A DNA stretch of 64,000 nt, taken from assembly GCF_000226095.1 (NCBI RefSeq), contig NC_016472.1:3348001-3412000 (forward strand), read 5' to 3'. Numbering within the stretch: position 1 is the stretch's first letter; every line of letters begins with the position of its first letter. Positions 60,146 through 64,000 of the stretch are shown one piece after another. The DNA is from Thermothelomyces thermophilus ATCC 42464 (lineage: Eukaryota; Ascomycota; Sordariomycetes; Sordariales; Chaetomiaceae). Made by a program: the position numbers and the translations under genes. The notes under the pieces were generated by a model. It did not search any database, was not told the DNA's origin, and saw nothing but the letters and a program-made list of their open reading frames with translations.

Positions 60146-63100
60146 ATGGGAGTTCAAGGCCTCTGGACCATTGTGCAGCCCTGCGCTCGTCCGACCAATC
60201 TCTCAACGCTCAATCGGAAGCGTCTCGCCATCGATGCCTCCATCTGGATATACCAGTTCCTCAAAGCCGTCCGTGACAAGGAGGGCAATGCTCTGCGCAA
60301 CAGCCATGTTGTCGGCTTCTTTCGCCGCATCTGCAAACTTTTATGGCACGGAGTCAAGCCCGTGTTTGTCTTCGACGGCGGCGCTCCCGCTTTGAAGCGG
60401 GCCACGCTGCAGGCTCGAAGAAGAAGGCGAGAAGGCCGCCGTGAAGATGCCGCTCGAACGGCCGGGAAGCTGCTGGCTGTGCAGATGCAGCGCATGGCCG
60501 AGGAGGAGGAAGAAAAGCGCAGGAAGCGTGCGGCGGCGGCGGCAGGGGAGGTTGAGGACGAGCACGAGGCACTCCCCAGCATGGACCAGATCGTGTACGC
60601 CGACGAGCTGGGCATGTCAAAGCAGGAGAGACAAAAGAACCGGCGCTTTCACAAACAGGATGCATATCATCTTCCCGAGCTGGAAAATGGCATCGAGGGC
60701 ATGGGGAAGCCAAATGATCCTCGAATCATGAGCATCGAGGAGCTGGAGGAGTATGCAAGGCAGTTCAACGACGGCGAAGACATCAACCTGTACGACTTCA
60801 GCAAGATTGACTTCGACGGCGAGTTTTTCAAGAGCCTCCCACCCGCTGATCGCTACAACATCCTGAACGCTGCCAGGATCCGGAGCCGTCTCAGGATGGG
60901 CCTGAGTAAGGAGCAGCTTGACAGCATGTTTCCCGACCGCATGGCCTTCTCCAAGTTTCAGATCGAGCGGGTCAAGGAGAGAAACCACCTCACCCAGCGC
61001 CTCATGCACGAGATGGGCATGGCTGGGACCGACTTGACCATAGGCGTGAACCGCGTCGCTAGTGATAGAAACCGCGAGTACATCCTTGTCAAGAATGAAG
61101 GCGCCGAAGGAGGTTGGGCCTTGGGTGTCGTGAGCAAAGAGAAGGACAGGGGTCAGATCCACAAACCCATCGATGTCGACGCGCTAGACTTCCAGTACCA
61201 GGGAAAAACACAAGACGACGAGGATGAGTTGGAAGATGAGGAGTTTGAGGATGTCCCGATCGAAGGCTTGAACAGGCTCCCCAAACCCAAAGCACGCGAT
61301 ACAGACGAGTCACTCTTCGTTGACGAAGGCGCAGCCAGCCTATTCGAGGATGGCAGGGTTGTCCAAGAAGATGAGGACGAAGACCTCAACCGAGCAATCG
61401 CCTTATCGCTTCAGGACCAGCATGGAGTTGGCGCGCAGAAGGAGGCGGAAGTAGACGAGGAGGGTTCCGAAGTCGCACAAGCGCCGCAGTGGGAACAAAA
61501 AGCCGTCGAGCCGCCGAAGCCCATTGTTAGCACCAGCGGACGGATGGTAGCCCATATTGTGAACAACCGAGCGAATGCCGCCGTCCCTAGGCGCCGAGAT
61601 AGCGAGAGCAGCAGCGACAGCGACATGGATCTGCAGTCGGCCCTAGCAGCTGCACGGAAGAAGCAGTCAAGAGTGCAACCAGCCAGAGCACCAGAACCGG
61701 CACCTATCAAACCAAACTTGAAAAATCCCTTCGACGGACCTCTTCCCTTTGAGAAACTTGATTGGCGAAGCACGTTTGGGGGGGGTCATGCGACTCCTAG
61801 AGCAGAGAAACCTACGTTGCACCAACCTTCCGGGGAAGCTGAAACTGGAGAGCTTGAGGCGGAATCTGATGAGGAAGCTGGAGGAGGCTTTGAGAGGGAG
61901 GGCCCGGAAGAGGAGGCAGCGGCTGACAAGAGCGACAAGCCACGCCCGTTGCCTCCATGGTTGACAGACAACAGCGACATTCGAGAATCCATTCGGAAGC
62001 AACAGGAGTTGGAGAGGCAGATGAATGAGGAGGATGAGGACATGGCCGCTGTCCGATTTGGCCAAGATGATGTTATCGAAATCGAATCCTCGAGTGAGGA
62101 TGGAAGCGGTCTCGAGATTCTGGATGCACCACCACCAGCGAACAAGGATTCCATCACCGAGATGCCTGGAGCTAGCTTGCCTTCAATAGACGATGACGCC
62201 GCAAAGCGGGATGTATCCGCTCCTGAATCTGAGACTGCCGGCTCGGCTACCGCCATAGACACGACTGGCCGGGGATCCGCAAACGCGGAACAGTTTCCAG
62301 AGGCGCAGGATAATGCGACGGAACCAGCCGCCGACGAGTCCGAGGATGAAGACATGGAGTTTGAGGATGTGGTTGTACCCGCCACATCGGTACAAGCTGC
62401 CGAAAGACACTCTGAAGATGCTCAAATGTCCGAAGAGGCTCGCATTGAGGCAGAACTGTTTGGTGACGGTACACCCCCGCCAGCGCAGCGAGTGAGGACC
62501 GAGGGGTTAGCACCGGCTCACGAGGACTCGGCCATGGACCCGGATGCCCCTGGTCCGGAGGAGTTTGACGACTTCAGTGATCCGGAAGAGGAAGAACTTC
62601 TGGCCCAATTGGCCGAGGAGGCCGAGGAACACGCCAGGTTCGCCAGCCAGCTCAACAAGAAGTCTCAGCGGGAGAATCAAGAGGCCTACGAGAGAGAACT
62701 TCGAGCCCTCCGGACGCAGCAAAAGAAAGACAGGCGTGACGCGGATGAAGTTACCCAGGTGATGGTGACAGAATGTCAGGCTCTTCTTACCCTTTTCGGC
62801 ATCCCGTACATCACCGCTCCCATGGAAGCCGAAGCGCAGTGCGCCGAGCTCGTCCGGCTCGGCCTGGTCGACGGCATCGTGACTGACGACTCGGACACCT
62901 TCCTCTTCGGGGGCACGCGCGTCTACAAGAACATGTTCAACAGCAACAAGTACGTGGAATGCTACCTGGCCAAGGACCTCGAGACCGAGCTCTCCCTGTC
63001 CCGCGAGCAGCTCATCGCTCTCGCCCAGCTACTGGGGTCGGACTACACCGAGGGCCTCCCCGGAGTCGGCCCGGTCACGGCGCTCGAGATCCTCTCCGAG

Positions 63101-63880
63101 TTCCCCGGCAGGGACGGCCTCGCCGAGTTCAGGGACTGGTGGCAGGACGTGCAGAACCACGGCCGGCCCAAGGAGGCGGACGCGGACTCGCCCTTCCGCC
63201 GCAAGTTCCGCAAGGCCCACGCTACCAAGCTCTTCCTCCCGGTCGGGTTCCCCAACCCGGCCGTCTTCGACGCCTACCTCCACCCGGAGGTCGACAGCAA
63301 CACGGAGCCGTTTCAGTGGGGCGTCCCGGACCTCGACGGCCTCCGCCGGTTCTTGATGGAGACCATCGGCTGGAGCCAGGAGCGCACGGACGAGGTGCTC
63401 GTGCCCGTCATTCGGGACATGAACAAGCGGGACGTGGAGGGGACGCAGAGCAATATCACGAGGTTCTTCAGCGGGAGTGTCGGGGCCGGCGCCAGGGAGG
63501 CGTTTGCGCCGAGGCAGAAGGGGCCTGGAGGGAGTAGGAGGATGGTGAATGCTGTGAGTCGGCTGAGAGCGAAGACAGGAGGGGGTCGAACTGGCAATGG
63601 TGGAGAGGGTGGTGGGCTGGGGGAGGCTGTAGAGATGCCCGTGGCGCCACCGCCGGCGCCGAAGGGAGGGAGAAAGCGGAAGGCCAAGGCGGTCGTCGTT
63701 GCCGAGGACGATGGTGATGACCTTGAGGACGGTGATTACTTCAATGAGGAAGAAGCGGGGAAAGACGACGACGACTACGACGATGATGACGACGAAGGTG
63801 CAAGGTCGAAAGGGAAGGGTAAGAGGACAAAGAGTGCAGCACGAAAGGGGAGAGGCAAGAAATCGAGGGCAGAAGCTTGA
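60146..63880 (+). CDS. RAD2: DNA repair endonuclease RAD2 / XPG
   Basis: Structure-specific 3' incision nuclease of nucleotide excision repair. Single exon, 1244 residues. N nuclease domain: MGVQGLWTIVQPCARP, LAIDASIWIYQFLKAVRDKE, KPVFVFDGGAPALKR. A long acidic spacer (about 150-855) includes a UIM (EDLNRAIALSLQDQ, ~411-424). I nuclease domain from about 870: LLTLFGIPYITAPMEAEAQC (acidic EAEAQ at 893-897), VDGIVTDDSDTFLFGG, then the helix-hairpin region LGSDYTEGLPGVGPVTALEI (~963-982). A PCNA-binding box QSNITRFF lies at 1101-1108. The basic, Lys-rich C-terminus looks like a nuclear localisation signal. The first ATG is clearly the start because MGVQGLW is the family's conserved opening. Confidence 0.98.
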   Translation: MGVQGLWTIVQPCARPTNLSTLNRKRLAIDASIWIYQFLKAVRDKEGNALRNSHVVGFFRRICKLLWHGVKPVFVFDGGAPALKRATLQARRRRREGRREDAARTAGKLLAVQMQRMAEEEEEKRRKRAAAAAGEVEDEHEALPSMDQIVYADELGMSKQERQKNRRFHKQDAYHLPELENGIEGMGKPNDPRIMSIEELEEYARQFNDGEDINLYDFSKIDFDGEFFKSLPPADRYNILNAARIRSRLRMGLSKEQLDSMFPDRMAFSKFQIERVKERNHLTQRLMHEMGMAGTDLTIGVNRVASDRNREYILVKNEGAEGGWALGVVSKEKDRGQIHKPIDVDALDFQYQGKTQDDEDELEDEEFEDVPIEGLNRLPKPKARDTDESLFVDEGAASLFEDGRVVQEDEDEDLNRAIALSLQDQHGVGAQKEAEVDEEGSEVAQAPQWEQKAVEPPKPIVSTSGRMVAHIVNNRANAAVPRRRDSESSSDSDMDLQSALAAARKKQSRVQPARAPEPAPIKPNLKNPFDGPLPFEKLDWRSTFGGGHATPRAEKPTLHQPSGEAETGELEAESDEEAGGGFEREGPEEEAAADKSDKPRPLPPWLTDNSDIRESIRKQQELERQMNEEDEDMAAVRFGQDDVIEIESSSEDGSGLEILDAPPPANKDSITEMPGASLPSIDDDAAKRDVSAPESETAGSATAIDTTGRGSANAEQFPEAQDNATEPAADESEDEDMEFEDVVVPATSVQAAERHSEDAQMSEEARIEAELFGDGTPPPAQRVRTEGLAPAHEDSAMDPDAPGPEEFDDFSDPEEEELLAQLAEEAEEHARFASQLNKKSQRENQEAYERELRALRTQQKKDRRDADEVTQVMVTECQALLTLFGIPYITAPMEAEAQCAELVRLGLVDGIVTDDSDTFLFGGTRVYKNMFNSNKYVECYLAKDLETELSLSREQLIALAQLLGSDYTEGLPGVGPVTALEILSEFPGRDGLAEFRDWWQDVQNHGRPKEADADSPFRRKFRKAHATKLFLPVGFPNPAVFDAYLHPEVDSNTEPFQWGVPDLDGLRRFLMETIGWSQERTDEVLVPVIRDMNKRDVEGTQSNITRFFSGSVGAGAREAFAPRQKGPGGSRRMVNAVSRLRAKTGGGRTGNGGEGGGLGEAVEMPVAPPPAPKGGRKRKAKAVVVAEDDGDDLEDGDYFNEEEAGKDDDDYDDDDDEGARSKGKGKRTKSAARKGRGKKSRAEA

Positions 63881-64000
63881 AGCATGGAGCAGCACTTCAG
63901 TGTACAGCTTGCCAGCAAGAAGGATATACCCGCCAACAATCACAATGCACAAGGACTGTCAACGCTAAGCTTGTTCAGGATCTCGTTTCCGGTCAGCAGT
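63881..64000. other. 3' flank of RAD2
   Basis: Too short to judge; no coding signal seen. Confidence 0.4.

Overview
The window looks like nuclear DNA of a filamentous ascomycete, most likely a Sordariomycete and plausibly close to the Chaetomiaceae (my inference). The reasons are GC-rich genes with short GT-AG introns of about 50-210 bases, proteins typical of filamentous fungi, and one extreme AT-rich island of the kind left by repeat-induced point mutation (RIP). I see no bacterial operons, CRISPR arrays, tRNA or rRNA genes. Gene models were built by eye from reading frames, splice sites and family conservation. ORFs that appear to begin with methionine often really begin at a non-ATG codon, so starts were re-chosen at ATG. 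Layout: 0.4-2.1 kb, an MTM1-type mitochondrial carrier (-); 3.7-7.4 kb, a large protein of unknown function with a Cys-rich tail (-); 7.4-12.9 kb, a gene-poor stretch with decayed coding sequence, including a 5'-truncated NmrA-like reductase remnant; 13.0-17.3 kb, a UGT80-type glycosyltransferase with an unusual ubiquitin-motif tail (-); 18.3-21.4 kb, the RIP island; 22.1-23.4 kb, the mitochondrial phosphate carrier (-). Then: 24.9-25.5 kb, a CBS-domain protein (+); 26.2-26.9 kb, a small conserved lipocalin-like protein (-); 28.7-30.1 kb, an extended short-chain dehydrogenase/epimerase (-); 32.5-33.7 kb, actin-capping protein beta (-), divergent from ALG12 (+, 34.2-36.4 kb); 37.5-39.2 kb, a PPZ-type phosphatase (-); 39.2-44.2 kb, a long gene-free stretch. 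The last third holds a SUR7-family membrane protein (+, 44.2-45.2 kb), a WDR6/Rtt10 WD-repeat protein (+, 46.7-51.1 kb), the PRC2 H3K27 methyltransferase KMT6/EZH2 (-, 51.4-55.2 kb), the eisosome BAR protein PIL1/LSP1 (+, 56.7-58.1 kb), the NatC subunit NAA38 (-, 58.8-59.4 kb) and the nucleotide-excision-repair endonuclease RAD2/XPG (+, 60.1-63.9 kb). These are mostly unrelated housekeeping genes, not a pathway cluster. A loose theme is the plasma membrane and cortex: SUR7-family and PIL1 proteins, capping protein, and a putative sterol/lipid glycosyltransferase. The most notable observations are the glycosyltransferase that joins a UGT80 catalytic part to a VPS13/ATG2-like region and a string of ubiquitin-interacting motifs; the MTM1 gene with a GC-AG intron and a one-base homopolymer frame break; the reductase remnant; and a dispersed intergenic motif family around TACGGAGTA / GTAATCCGTA.
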